Shown piece after piece: positions 14,519 to 22,321 of a stretch of DNA of 22,321 nucleotides (its first letter is position 1; every line of letters starts with the position of its first letter). The DNA comes from CAG-390 sp045543615 (GTDB taxonomy: Bacteria; Bacillota; Clostridia; Oscillospirales; CAG-272). Below the pieces are notes generated by a model. That model saw nothing but the letters and a program-made list of their open reading frames with translations, did no database searches and was not told the DNA's origin. The stretch lies in contig JAZPXL010000048.1 of the NCBI GenBank assembly GCA_045543615.1, positions 1 through 22,321 on the forward strand. The letters run 5' to 3'. The translations under genes and the position numbers were made by a program.

Positions 14519-15724
14519 TTATTCGCCGTCTCCATCGGCACTCTCAGAGACTTCGACTTTGTCCTCTGTCTCGGCCTCAGCTTCGGGTGCAGCAAATGTG
14601 TCGGTCTTGATGGTGTGGTCCTCATAGTAGCGACCCGTTTCCTCTTCCAAAGTCTCCTCGCCATCCTCGCTTTGTTGCTCCTCGGCAGTCTTACGGACTA
14701 TCTCATCAGCAACGCTCTTCTCTTCCCTGGCACGAACACCTTCATATCTGGTCTTCTTCTTGCTCTTAGGAGCGACAGGCGCACCATCGGGTGCTGTCTT
14801 ATCGACAACTGCAATAAAGATGTCCTCAATGCTCATTCCGAGAGCCTCCATACCAATGAGAGGCCACTTTCTCTCTGCAAGCGTCCAGAACAGCTTCTTG
14901 CGAATGTCAACTCCGACCTCGCTTTCGATCATATATGTATATGCGTCGCCATCACGGGCTGCAAGCACTTCTGCGTAGCAAATGCCCGGAAGGTTACGAA
15001 GAGTTGAAAGCACATCTCTCTGTGGGCCACAGATCTTGACGTTGAAGCGACGTGTGTTCTCGACGGCTCTTGAGATATTCTCCGTCAGCTCGTTTGCAAC
15101 GATCTTACCCTTGTTGATAATAACAATTCGATCGCAAACTGCTTGTACCTCTTGGAGAATATGTGTCGAGAGAATAACTGTGTGCTCCTTGCCAAGCGTA
15201 CGAATGAGGTTTCGTATTTCAATTATCTGCTTGGGGTCAAGTCCTATTGTCGGCTCGTCAAAGATTATAACGGGAGGATTGCCGACCAGTGCCTGCGCAA
15301 TACCAACTCTCTGCTTATATCCCTTTGAGAGATTTTTTATCATTCTGTGATATACATCCGTGATCTTCACAACCTCGCAGATTTCACGGAGATGCTTTGC
15401 TTTATTCAGAGTACAGCCCTTGAGATCGTATGCAAACGAGAGGTACTCTGCTACCGTCATATCGGGGTAAAGCGGAGGCTGTTCGGGGAGGTATCCTATG
15501 AGCCTTTTTGCATTGAGCGGATCGTCAAGAACGTCCACTCCTCCGATTTTTATAGTTCCCGATGTAGACGAGAGGTAGCCCGTGATCATATTCATCGTCG
15601 TACTCTTGCCGGCACCGTTCGGGCCGAGGAAGCCGATTACTTCACCCTTCGCCACCTCAAAACTGATATCATCCACAGCACAGAATGAGCCGTAGTTTTT
15701 TACCAGATGAGATATCTTTATCAT
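14519..15724 (-). CDS. ABC transporter ATP-binding protein (GldA-like) with acidic tail
   Basis: A 401-residue protein and the motor of the transporter encoded by the downstream permease gene. Walker A GPNGAGKST is at 34-42, the signature LSKGYKQR at 132-139, Walker B VIIFDEP at 152-158 and the switch His188 in STHIL. The start at 15724 is chosen because AAGGA-type SD sequence lies directly ahead; an in-frame ATG at 15772 has none. After an ordinary C-terminal domain (to about 307) comes a 94-residue tail, first Lys/Arg-rich then strongly acidic (Glu/Asp), ending DGDGE. Such a tail is not part of the usual 300-310-residue family form. First gene of the four-gene operon; two TATAAT sequences lie upstream. 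Confidence 0.92.
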   Translation of the reverse strand: MIKISHLVKNYGSFCAVDDISFEVAKGEVIGFLGPNGAGKSTTMNMITGYLSSTSGTIKIGGVDVLDDPLNAKRLIGYLPEQPPLYPDMTVAEYLSFAYDLKGCTLNKAKHLREICEVVKITDVYHRMIKNLSKGYKQRVGIAQALVGNPPVIIFDEPTIGLDPKQIIEIRNLIRTLGKEHTVILSTHILQEVQAVCDRIVIINKGKIVANELTENISRAVENTRRFNVKICGPQRDVLSTLRNLPGICYAEVLAARDGDAYTYMIESEVGVDIRKKLFWTLAERKWPLIGMEALGMSIEDIFIAVVDKTAPDGAPVAPKSKKKTRYEGVRAREEKSVADEIVRKTAEEQQSEDGEETLEEETGRYYEDHTIKTDTFAAPEAEAETEDKVEVSESADGDGE

Positions 15725-15775
15725 TGTCCTTATCCTTTCTGATCTATCGTTGATTGCAACTGCCACAGTCACAAT

Positions 15776-15795
15776 ATTATACAGAGTGTATTATA
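15776..15795 (-). promoter_or_regulatory. candidate -10 elements for the ABC operon
   Basis: Two TATAAT sequences occur on the minus strand, at 15776-15781 and 15790-15795, in very AT-rich DNA upstream of the ATPase gene. Neither has a convincing -35 element. The rest of the gap, up to the glnN terminator at 15961, shows nothing I can name. Confidence 0.4.
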
Positions 15796-15960
15796 ACATA
15801 AATATATTAATTATATATGAACATAAGGATTTTTATAGTGAAATTAAGCTGTTTATATCGTGATTTTTGTGTGTTTTTTGATAAAGCTTTGCCGTCTCTC
15901 TGTGCATATTTGCCAATGATTGCATCAGTAAAATAATTCTTCCAAATGGTCTTACCAAGC

Positions 15961-16001
15961 AAAAAATCCCGACTGCAAGCTGTCGCTTACAGTCGGGATT
16001 T
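15961..16001 (-). terminator. terminator of glnN
   Basis: The arms AAATCCCGACTG (15964-15975) and CAGTCGGGATTT (15990-16001) form 12 perfect pairs; the inner AAGC/GCTT can extend the stem past one mismatch. Read on the minus strand a T6 run follows (15961-15966). It starts 18 bases after the glnN stop. Confidence 0.9.
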
Positions 16002-16019
16002 CATATCATAATATTATAG

Positions 16020-18110
16020 TCAGACTCCGAGCAGAAGCTCGCCGTATGTGGGCATCGGCCAGTACGCGCTGCCTGTCACTGTCTCAGCCTCGTCAACTGC
16101 CGCTCTCAGAGCGTCCATCGCAGGAATTACGCCGGCCTTGTACGCCTTCGCCAAAGCTACATAGTCATCTCTGCCCTCAAGTGCAGCAACTGTGCTTTCA
16201 AGTTCCTCTACAAGCCTGAGTATCTCGTCACTTACAGAGGAGATCTTCTCGACTGTCTGAAGCTCGTATGTGCAGGGGATGGATTTTATAAGTGCCCTCT
16301 TTGCGCTTGCAGAAGCAGCAACGTCACCGGCAAATCTGCTGAGTGCAGGGAGAATGTCACGGCGAACCATATCTATCATAGTCATCGCCTCTATATGCAG
16401 AACCTTTGAGTAGTTGTTGAGAATAATGTCTCTGCGTGATGTCGCCTCAACCTCGCTGTATATTCTGTGTGTAGCAAAGAGCGCGAGGTTTTTCTTGCTT
16501 GTAAGCTCGGGGACGCAATCGGGAGTTGAGGGGTAATTCGGAAGTCCTCTTACCTCCGTTGCCTCCTTTATCCACGAGTCATCATATCCGTTTCCGCTGA
16601 AGATTATTCTCTTATGTGCAGAATATGTGCTCTTGATAAGCTCGTGAAGTGCGCCATCAAAATCAGTCGCTCCCTCAAGCTCGTCTGCAAATACACGGAG
16701 TGACTCAGCAACTGCCGTATTGAGCATAATATTTGAGCAAGCTATGCTATCGGACGAACCGAGCATACGGAACTCAAACTTATTGCCTGTGAAAGCAAAG
16801 GGCGAGGTACGGTTACGGTCGGTATTATCTCTGGGGAGTCTTGGCAGAACGTGGACTCCAAGCTTTATCGGCTCTTTCTCCGAGGAGCTGTATGGCACGC
16901 CCTTTTCGATGGAGTCGAGGATCGCCTCAAGCTCCTTGCCAAGGAAGATAGAAACAACAGCAGGGGGAGCTTCGTGTGCACCAAGTCTGTGGTCGTTTGA
17001 TGCGCTTGCAACCGACAGGCGAAGCAGGTCTGCATAATCGTCAACTGCCTTAATGACAGCTACCAAGAACAGCAAGAACTGTGCGTTCTCTGCAGGTGTG
17101 TCACCGGGCGAGAACAGATTTGCACCCGTGTTAGTCTGTATCGACCAGTTATTGTGCTTACCTGAGCCTGAGACGTGGGCAAAGGGCTTTTCGTGGAGCA
17201 GGCAGACCATTCCGTGCTTCTTCGCAACTCTCTGCATAATCTCCATTGTAAGCTGATTGTGGTCGCAGGCGATATTGACAGTTGTATAGATTGGCGCAAG
17301 CTCGTGCTGTGCAGGTGCGCCCTCATTGTGCTCCGTCTTTGCGAGCACGCCAAGCTTCCAAAGCTCCTCGTCAACCTCCTTCATAAAGGCGGCAACTCTG
17401 GGCTTGATCGTTCCGTAATAATGGTCGGAAAGCTCCTGACGCTTGGGAGGCTTTGCTCCAAAGAGCGTTCTGCCTGTGTAGATGAGGTCACGGCGTTTCT
17501 CGAAAAGCTCACGGTCAACAAGAAAATATTCCTGTTCAGCTCCAACGCTTGGCTTTACCGATGTAACATCTGTGTGACCGAAGAGGCGCAGTATGCGCAT
17601 TGTCTGGCGATTGAGTGCCTCCATTGAGCGAAGAAGGGGTGTCTTCTTGTCAAGTGCCTCACCACCATAGGAACAGAATGCCGTGGGTATGTAGAGTGTG
17701 TTGTCCTTGATAAATGCGTAGGAAGTGGGGTCCCAGGCTGTATATCCTCTCGCCTCAAAGGTAGCACGCAGACCACCCGATGGGAAGGATGACGCATCCG
17801 ATTCGCTCGACACAAGCTCCTTGCCCGAGAACTCCATTATGACTCTTCCGTTGGCAGTGGGACTTATGAACGCATCGTGCTTCTCTGCCGTTATGCCCGT
17901 CATAGGCTGAAACCAATGCGTAAAGTGGGTAACTCCCCTCTCAACAGCCCAATCCTTCATAGCGTCAGCAACAGCATCAGCAACACCTGCGCTCAGATGT
18001 CTGCCGTCATCTATTGTGCGACGCATCTTATTGTAGACGTCAAGTGGCAGTCTTGCCTTCATTTCCTTGTCGTCAAATACCATAGAGGCAAAGTAGTCGG
18101 TAACGTTCAT
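16020..18110 (-). CDS. glnN: glutamine synthetase type III
   Basis: A 696-residue enzyme that makes glutamine from glutamate, ammonia and ATP, the main ammonia entry point in the cytoplasm. It is the long type III form, as in Bacteroides and many Clostridia, not the roughly 440-residue GlnA. The N-terminal GSIII region has THFTHWFQPMTG (61-72) and SGGLRATFEARGYTAWDP (111-128). The catalytic part has GAEQEYF (190-196), EHNEGAPAQHELAP (260-273), SGSGKHNNWS (314-323) and FEFRMLGSSDS. Length is within the usual 690-730. SD AGGAGA lies 4-5 bases from ATG. It has its own promoter and terminator, is transcribed away from the mgtC-like pair, and its leader holds a short reading frame that ends on the start codon. 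Confidence 0.96.
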   Translation of the reverse strand: MNVTDYFASMVFDDKEMKARLPLDVYNKMRRTIDDGRHLSAGVADAVADAMKDWAVERGVTHFTHWFQPMTGITAEKHDAFISPTANGRVIMEFSGKELVSSESDASSFPSGGLRATFEARGYTAWDPTSYAFIKDNTLYIPTAFCSYGGEALDKKTPLLRSMEALNRQTMRILRLFGHTDVTSVKPSVGAEQEYFLVDRELFEKRRDLIYTGRTLFGAKPPKRQELSDHYYGTIKPRVAAFMKEVDEELWKLGVLAKTEHNEGAPAQHELAPIYTTVNIACDHNQLTMEIMQRVAKKHGMVCLLHEKPFAHVSGSGKHNNWSIQTNTGANLFSPGDTPAENAQFLLFLVAVIKAVDDYADLLRLSVASASNDHRLGAHEAPPAVVSIFLGKELEAILDSIEKGVPYSSSEKEPIKLGVHVLPRLPRDNTDRNRTSPFAFTGNKFEFRMLGSSDSIACSNIMLNTAVAESLRVFADELEGATDFDGALHELIKSTYSAHKRIIFSGNGYDDSWIKEATEVRGLPNYPSTPDCVPELTSKKNLALFATHRIYSEVEATSRRDIILNNYSKVLHIEAMTMIDMVRRDILPALSRFAGDVAASASAKRALIKSIPCTYELQTVEKISSVSDEILRLVEELESTVAALEGRDDYVALAKAYKAGVIPAMDALRAAVDEAETVTGSAYWPMPTYGELLLGV

Positions 18111-18175
18111 TTTCGTCTCCTGTTTTTTGTTTTCTTATTTTTTGTTCCTGTTTTTTTCTCAGGTTCAAAAAACAT
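18107..18175 (-). CDS. possible 22-codon leader peptide overlapping the glnN start
   Basis: In the predicted glnN leader an ATG at 18173-18175 opens a frame of 22 codons whose TGA (18107-18109) overlaps the glnN ATG as ATGA. The peptide starts MFFEPEKKTG and is then dominated by Lys, Arg, Thr and Asn. A GGAG lies only two bases ahead of this ATG, too close for a good SD, so translation is doubtful. The A-rich leader makes chance openness likely. If translated, it would couple ribosome flow into glnN. Confidence 0.25.
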   Translation of the reverse strand: MFFEPEKKTGTKNKKTKNRRRK

Positions 18176-18199
18176 TTCTCCATTATATTTTATTATAAT

Positions 18200-18228
18200 A
18201 GTATATCGGTTTTTTTGTCTTATGTCAA
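18200..18228 (-). promoter_or_regulatory. promoter of glnN
   Basis: On the minus strand TTGACA (18223-18228) and TATACT (18200-18205) are separated by 17 bases. The predicted start is near 18193, giving a leader of about 80 bases. A TCTT/AAGA inverted repeat overlaps the -35 but is too short to call an operator. Confidence 0.8.
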
Positions 18229-18286
18229 GAGAAAATTTCATTTTTTCTCTTTTTATCTCTTTTTGTATTTTTTAACACAAATACGC

Positions 18287-18315
18287 TTGCTTTTCTATGT
18301 CTTATATGTTATAAT
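18287..18315 (+). promoter_or_regulatory. promoter of the mgtC-like gene pair
   Basis: TTGCTT (18287-18292) and TATAAT (18310-18315) are 17 bases apart. The predicted start near 18322 lies upstream of the SD (GGAG, 18336-18339) and leaves a leader of only about 26 bases, too short for a magnesium riboswitch. It also excludes an upstream TTG at 18315 as the start codon. Confidence 0.7.
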
Positions 18316-18347
18316 TGTTAAACACTAAGGATGATTGGAGCACAATT

Positions 18348-19049
18348 ATGGAACAATTCTATGAAATTGTGGACTCGCTCAGGGGGGCGGAGCCTTTGGC
18401 TTTGGTAGTCAAGCTTCTGTTCGCCGTCTTCTTCGGGGGAATCATCGGTCTTGACCGGGGAAGGAAAAAGCGTGCCGCAGGTTTCCGTACACATATTCTC
18501 GTTTGCGTTGGCGCAACTCTCGCTATGTGCATCAGCCGTTACCTCGTAGAGGTTCTCGGGCTTGGCACGGATGTTTCCCGTCTCGGTGCACAGGTTATAA
18601 ACGGTATCGGCTTTCTCGGTGCCGGTACAATTATTGTAACGGGTGGTCAGCAGGTCAAGGGACTTACAACCGCAGCAGCTCTTTGGGCTTCTGCTTGTAT
18701 GGGACTTGCCATCGGTGCAGGATTTTATGAATGCGCCATTCTCGCCTGCATCTTTATCTATCTCACAATCACATTCTTTAACAGTCTCGAAAAGCTCCTG
18801 ACCTCTCGCACGTATAATATGAATATCAATGTAATGCTTACAGAGACTGCTCGTCTTGCCGATGTGCTTGCAAAGCTCAAGGAGATGAACATCAAGATTT
18901 ATGACACTGAAATTATCAATATCAAGGATCTCAAGCACGAGTCTCCCATTGTTGTTATTGAAATGCGTCTTCCGACGCACTCGCCACACAGCCAGATCAT
19001 CACAACTCTCGCTGCAATCGACGGTGTAATCTCCGTCGAAGAGCCTTAA
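18348..19049 (+). CDS. MgtC/SapB family membrane protein, first copy
   Basis: A 233-residue protein. The N-terminal half holds four to five membrane segments with the family core GGIIGLDRGRKKRAAGFRTH (30-49) and GIGFLGAGTIIVTGGQQVKG. The C-terminal 85 residues form a cytoplasmic ACT-like domain (TETARLADVLAKLKEMNIKI to the VEEP end). MgtC relatives are tied to survival at low magnesium and to control of membrane energetics; the bacterial SapB group has no firm activity. Most members have GLERE in the core; this copy reads GLDRG, losing the second acidic residue. The start at 18348 follows GGAG at 8 bases. A second copy begins 13 bases after the stop, so the two are one operon. Confidence 0.88.
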   Translation: MEQFYEIVDSLRGAEPLALVVKLLFAVFFGGIIGLDRGRKKRAAGFRTHILVCVGATLAMCISRYLVEVLGLGTDVSRLGAQVINGIGFLGAGTIIVTGGQQVKGLTTAAALWASACMGLAIGAGFYECAILACIFIYLTITFFNSLEKLLTSRTYNMNINVMLTETARLADVLAKLKEMNIKIYDTEIINIKDLKHESPIVVIEMRLPTHSPHSQIITTLAAIDGVISVEEP

Positions 19050-19062
19050 GAAAGGAGACAAA

Positions 19063-19758
19063 ATGACTTTTTCTGAATTTGTTGCCGCTGCTCGTGACAC
19101 GGGAATCATTGGCCTTTGTTTGAGAATGGTATGCGCTCTCCTTTGTGGTGGCGTTATCGGTCTTGAGCGAGAAAACAAAAGGCGTGCCGCAGGCTTTCGC
19201 ACGCACACGCTCATCTGCATCGGCGCATCTCTAACAACCCTGATTGGTCTTTATCTCTGCAACGAGGGGCTTGCCACCGACCCTGCACGTCTTGGTGCGC
19301 AGGTTATTGCAGGAATGGGCTTTATCGGCGCAGGAACGATCATCGTAACCTCACGCCGTCAGATCAAGGGTCTTACTACCGCGGCAGGTCTTTGGACCTC
19401 TGCTATTATCGGTCTTGCCATTGGCGCAGGCTATTATGAAGCTGCTATCCTTGGTGTTGTTCTCGTTCTCTTTGCTGAGCTTGTGCTCTCAAAATTTGAG
19501 TATTATATCATCTCAACAGCAAAGGTAATGAACATCTATGCCGAGTTCACCACACCGCACGCTCTCGACAAGATAGTTGAGGATATGAACAAGCAGAATT
19601 TTACCATCACGGACATTGAGTTTACTCGTTCCGTAAAGGACGGTGGACAGAATTACTGTGCCGTCTTTACCATTCGCTTCCGTCGCCGTCGCTCCCACGT
19701 CAATATTATGGAGCAGATCTCTCAGATTGAGGGCGTTGTCAGCGTCGAAGAGCTTTAA
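19063..19758 (+). CDS. MgtC/SapB family membrane protein, second copy
   Basis: A 231-residue paralogue of the preceding protein with the same layout: membrane core GGVIGLERENKRRAAGFRTH (29-48), GMGFIGAGTIIVTSRRQIKG, then a C-terminal ACT-like domain ending GVVSVEEL. It keeps the usual GLERE motif, unlike the first copy. The SD AAAGGAG lies 6 bases from ATG. The pair is clearly related by duplication, but sequence drift is large, especially in the C-terminal domain, so the event is not recent. The two may form a hetero-oligomer or sense different signals; that is inference. A strong terminator follows. Confidence 0.88.
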   Translation: MTFSEFVAAARDTGIIGLCLRMVCALLCGGVIGLERENKRRAAGFRTHTLICIGASLTTLIGLYLCNEGLATDPARLGAQVIAGMGFIGAGTIIVTSRRQIKGLTTAAGLWTSAIIGLAIGAGYYEAAILGVVLVLFAELVLSKFEYYIISTAKVMNIYAEFTTPHALDKIVEDMNKQNFTITDIEFTRSVKDGGQNYCAVFTIRFRRRRSHVNIMEQISQIEGVVSVEEL

Positions 19759-19823
19759 TTCACATTAGAGGTTTTTCATTTTTTTACTTCTTTCTTTACA
19801 TTTTTAACTTCCTTGGCAGATGC

Positions 19824-19867
19824 AAGGCACCGAGCCGACTCTTGGGAGTCGGCTCGGTGCCTTTTTT
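19824..19867 (+). terminator. terminator of the mgtC-like pair, between convergent genes
   Basis: The 17-base arms AAGGCACCGAGCCGACT (19824-19840) and its exact complement (19847-19863) enclose loop CTTGGG, with T6 on the plus strand (19862-19867). The minus strand has only TTGC after the stem, so it is a weaker stop for ppdK. A separate AT-only hairpin (19871-19893) touches the ppdK stop. Confidence 0.92.
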
Positions 19868-19890
19868 ATTTAATTTAAACCGAATTTAAA

Positions 19891-22320
19891 TTAGTCCTTG
19901 AGTGCTGCCTGAGCTGCTGCAAGACGAGCAATCGGAACACGGAAGGGTGAGCAAGATACGTAGTCAAGACCGATCTTGTGGCAGAATTCAACGGAGGAAG
20001 GATCGCCGCCGTGCTCGCCGCAGATACCAACGTGGAGGTTGGAGTTTACGGGTCTACCGAGGGAGATAGCCATATCCATCAGCTTGCCAACGCCTGTCTG
20101 GTCGAGCTTAGCGAAGGGATCGCTCTCGAAGATCTTAACATCGTAGTATGCAGAGAGGAACTTACCGGCGTCATCACGAGAGAAGCCGTATGTCATCTGT
20201 GTAAGGTCGTTTGTACCGAAGCAGAAGAAGTCAGCTTCACGAGCGATAGCGTCTGCTGTGAGACAAGCTCTGGGAATCTCGATCATTGTACCAACCTGAT
20301 ACACAAGCTCTACGCCTGCTGCTGCGATCTCAGCGTCAGCTGTTGCAACAACTACGTTCTTAACGAACTTAAGCTCCTTAACCTCGCCTACCAGCGGGAT
20401 CATAATCTCGGGAACGATGTTCCAATCGGGATGGTTCTTCTTAACATTGATAGCAGCACGGATAACTGCAGCTGTCTGCATCTTTGCGATCTCAGGATAT
20501 GTTACGCTGAGACGGCATCCACGGTGACCCATCATGGGGTTGATCTCGTGGAGAGATGTGATGATTGCCTTAATCTCATCAACTGTCTTGCCCTGTGCCT
20601 TAGCGAGAAGCTCGATGTCAGCCTCTTCGGTGGGTACGAACTCGTGGAGAGGAGGATCAAGGAAACGGATACATACGGGGCAACCCTCAAGAGCCTCATA
20701 GAGAGCCTCGAAGTCGCTCTGCTGGTAAGGAAGAATCTTTGCAAGTGCAGCCTCACGAGCCTCAACTGTGTCAGCACAGATCATCTCACGGAATGCAGCG
20801 ATTCTGTCAGCCTCAAAGAACATATGCTCTGTACGGCAAAGACCGATACCCTCAGCTCCAAGCTCACGAGCCTTCTTTGCGTCTGCGGGTGTATCAGCGT
20901 TTGTACGAACCTTAAGAGTTCTGTACTTGTCTGCCCAAGCCATAATTCTGCCGAACTCGCCTGCGATCTCAGCGTCAACGGTGGGGATAATGCCGTCATA
21001 AATGCAACCGGTAGAACCATCGATGGAGATGAAATCACCCTCGTGGTATGTCTTGCCGGCAAGTGTGAACTGCTTGTTAGCCTCGTCCATAGCGATCTCG
21101 CCACAGCCGGATACGCAGCAAGTACCCATACCACGAGCAACAACTGCTGCGTGAGATGTCATACCACCACGAACTGTGAGGATACCCTGAGCTGCCTTCA
21201 TACCTGTGATGTCCTCAGGAGAAGTCTCAAGACGAACAAGAACTACCTTCTCACCACGCGCTGCCCATTCAACAGCGTCCTCTGCTGTGAATACGATCTT
21301 ACCACAAGCAGCACCGGGAGATGCACCAAGACCACGGCCTGCAGGAGTTGCAGACTTGATAGCCTTAGCGTCGAACTGGGGATGGAGAAGTGTGTCAAGG
21401 TTTCTGGGATCGATCATAGCAACAGCCTTTCTCTCGTCGATCATACCCTCGTCAACGAGGTCACAAGCGATCTTGAGAGCTGCCTTTGCTGTTCTCTTAC
21501 CGTTTCTGGTCTGGAGCATATAGAGCTTGCCACCCTCGATGGTGAACTCCATATCCTGCATATCTCTGTAATGATCCTCAAGGATTGCGCAAACCTTGTT
21601 GAACTCTGCGAATGCCTCAGGGAACTTAACTGCCATCTCTGCGATGGGCATAGGTGTACGAACACCTGCAACAACGTCCTCGCCCTGTGCGTTTACAAGG
21701 AACTCACCCATAAGTCCCTTTTCGCCTGTTGCGGGGTCACGAGTAAATGCAACGCCTGTACCACAGTCATCGCCCATATTACCGAACGCCATCATCTGTA
21801 CGTTTACAGCAGTACCCCAAGAGTAGGGAATGTCGTTGTCACGTCTGTAAACATTTGCACGGGGGTTGTCCCAAGAACGGAAAACTGCCTCAACTGCGCC
21901 CATAAGCTGTTCTACGGGGTCGGAGGGGAAGTCACGGCCGATCTTTGACTTGTATTCAGCCTTGAACTGACCTGCGAGTACACGGAGATCGTCAGCTGTG
22001 AGCTGTACGTCCTGTGTAACGCCCTTTTCTTCCTTCATCTTATCGATGAGCTCCTCGAAGTACTTCTTGCCGACTTCCATAACAACGTCGGAGTACATCT
22101 GGATAAATCTTCTGTAACAGTCCCAAGCCCATCTGGGATTGCCGCTCTTTGCTGCGATGGACTCAACAACTTCCTCGTTAAGACCGAGGTTAAGAATGGT
22201 GTCCATCATACCGGGCATAGATGCACGAGCACCGGAACGAACGGATACGAGCAGGGGGTTTGTCTTGTCACCGAACTTCTTGCCGGTGATGCCTTCCATC
22301 TTGGCAACATAAGTCATAAT
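19891..22320 (-). CDS. ppdK: pyruvate, phosphate dikinase, N-terminus cut by window edge
   Basis: The visible 809 residues cover most of the roughly 870-880-residue enzyme; the frame stays open through the right edge, so the ATG at 22315-22317 is internal and about 65-70 residues are missing. The enzyme interconverts pyruvate + ATP + phosphate and PEP + AMP + pyrophosphate, and in anaerobes often serves pyrophosphate-linked glycolysis. The ATP-grasp part shows TGKKFGDKTNPLLVSVRSGA and SMPGMMDTILNLG. The swivelling phosphohistidine domain shows GGMTSHAAVVARGMGTCCVSG, with the catalytic His codon at 21151-21153. The C-terminal PEP/pyruvate TIM barrel shows MIEIPRA, FFCFGTNDLTQMTYGFSRDD and the ending NSNLHVGICGEHGGDP. 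The Thr just before the catalytic His region, target of regulatory phosphorylation in plants, is present. No promoter is in the window. Confidence 0.97.
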   Translation of the reverse strand: MMTYVAKMEGITGKKFGDKTNPLLVSVRSGARASMPGMMDTILNLGLNEEVVESIAAKSGNPRWAWDCYRRFIQMYSDVVMEVGKKYFEELIDKMKEEKGVTQDVQLTADDLRVLAGQFKAEYKSKIGRDFPSDPVEQLMGAVEAVFRSWDNPRANVYRRDNDIPYSWGTAVNVQMMAFGNMGDDCGTGVAFTRDPATGEKGLMGEFLVNAQGEDVVAGVRTPMPIAEMAVKFPEAFAEFNKVCAILEDHYRDMQDMEFTIEGGKLYMLQTRNGKRTAKAALKIACDLVDEGMIDERKAVAMIDPRNLDTLLHPQFDAKAIKSATPAGRGLGASPGAACGKIVFTAEDAVEWAARGEKVVLVRLETSPEDITGMKAAQGILTVRGGMTSHAAVVARGMGTCCVSGCGEIAMDEANKQFTLAGKTYHEGDFISIDGSTGCIYDGIIPTVDAEIAGEFGRIMAWADKYRTLKVRTNADTPADAKKARELGAEGIGLCRTEHMFFEADRIAAFREMICADTVEAREAALAKILPYQQSDFEALYEALEGCPVCIRFLDPPLHEFVPTEEADIELLAKAQGKTVDEIKAIITSLHEINPMMGHRGCRLSVTYPEIAKMQTAAVIRAAINVKKNHPDWNIVPEIMIPLVGEVKELKFVKNVVVATADAEIAAAGVELVYQVGTMIEIPRACLTADAIAREADFFCFGTNDLTQMTYGFSRDDAGKFLSAYYDVKIFESDPFAKLDQTGVGKLMDMAISLGRPVNSNLHVGICGEHGGDPSSVEFCHKIGLDYVSCSPFRVPIARLAAAQAALKD

Positions 22321-22321
22321 C

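Noticed and set aside
18316..18347. Magnesium riboswitch (M-box) ahead of the mgtC-like pair
   Set aside because: The predicted transcript start leaves only about 26 bases of leader, far too short for an M-box.
19978..21948. A 656-codon open frame on the plus strand opposite ppdK
   Set aside because: It is rich in Cys, Ser and Leu, has no recognisable domain or SD, and lies opposite a highly conserved enzyme. It is open because the ppdK strand avoids the codons that would give stops in reverse.
1..22321. CRISPR array, prophage, transposase, toxin-antitoxin or other defence genes
   Set aside because: No direct-repeat array and no protein with such motifs was found on either strand.

Overview
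The window looks like chromosomal DNA of an anaerobic Firmicute of class Clostridia, most likely a gut-type member of the Oscillospirales/Ruminococcaceae sphere. The evidence is AGGAGG-type ribosome binding sites, sigma-A promoters with 16-17 base spacers, and the order rpmG-secE-nusG-rplK-rplA. It also carries a type III glutamine synthetase, pyruvate phosphate dikinase, a Gld-like ABC operon of the kind seen in Clostridia, and meso-diaminopimelate dehydrogenase. This is inference from gene content; there is no rRNA in the window to settle it. I see no insertion sequence, prophage, CRISPR array, tRNA or integrative element.

Left part (1-5500): the C-terminal end of a diaminopimelate dehydrogenase and its terminator are followed by a secreted metallo-beta-lactamase-fold lipoprotein with its own promoter. 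Next come an archaeal-type aspartyl-tRNA synthetase and, probably co-transcribed, a PlsC-like acyltransferase fused to a zinc ribbon and a further C-terminal domain. A shared hairpin terminator separates this from a convergent small secreted, membrane-anchored protein of unknown function.

Ribosomal/transcription operon (5620-8330): a consensus promoter (TTGACA-17-TATAAT) drives a structured leader and then rpmG, secE, nusG, rplK and rplA, ending at a strong terminator. The SecE is unusual: a signal peptide, a Thr/Asp-rich stretch and an extra membrane segment precede the conserved SecE domain. A stem-loop between nusG and rplK closely resembles the L1-binding site of 23S rRNA and is the likely site of L1 feedback.

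Middle (8420-15800): a YwaF-like membrane protein and a YbjN-like protein, each with a promoter, are followed by back-to-back terminators. Converging from the right is a four-gene minus-strand operon: ABC ATPase, ABC-2 permease, GldG-like protein and DUF4340 protein. Together these look like one membrane complex whose substrate I cannot tell.

Right part (15960-22321): glnN (glutamine synthetase III, minus strand) and a tandem pair of MgtC/SapB-like membrane proteins (plus strand) diverge from a compact two-promoter region. The last gene is ppdK (minus strand), cut by the window edge at its N-terminus. The region is mostly housekeeping and metabolic. I found no obvious undescribed multi-gene system; the strongest oddity is the extended SecE.
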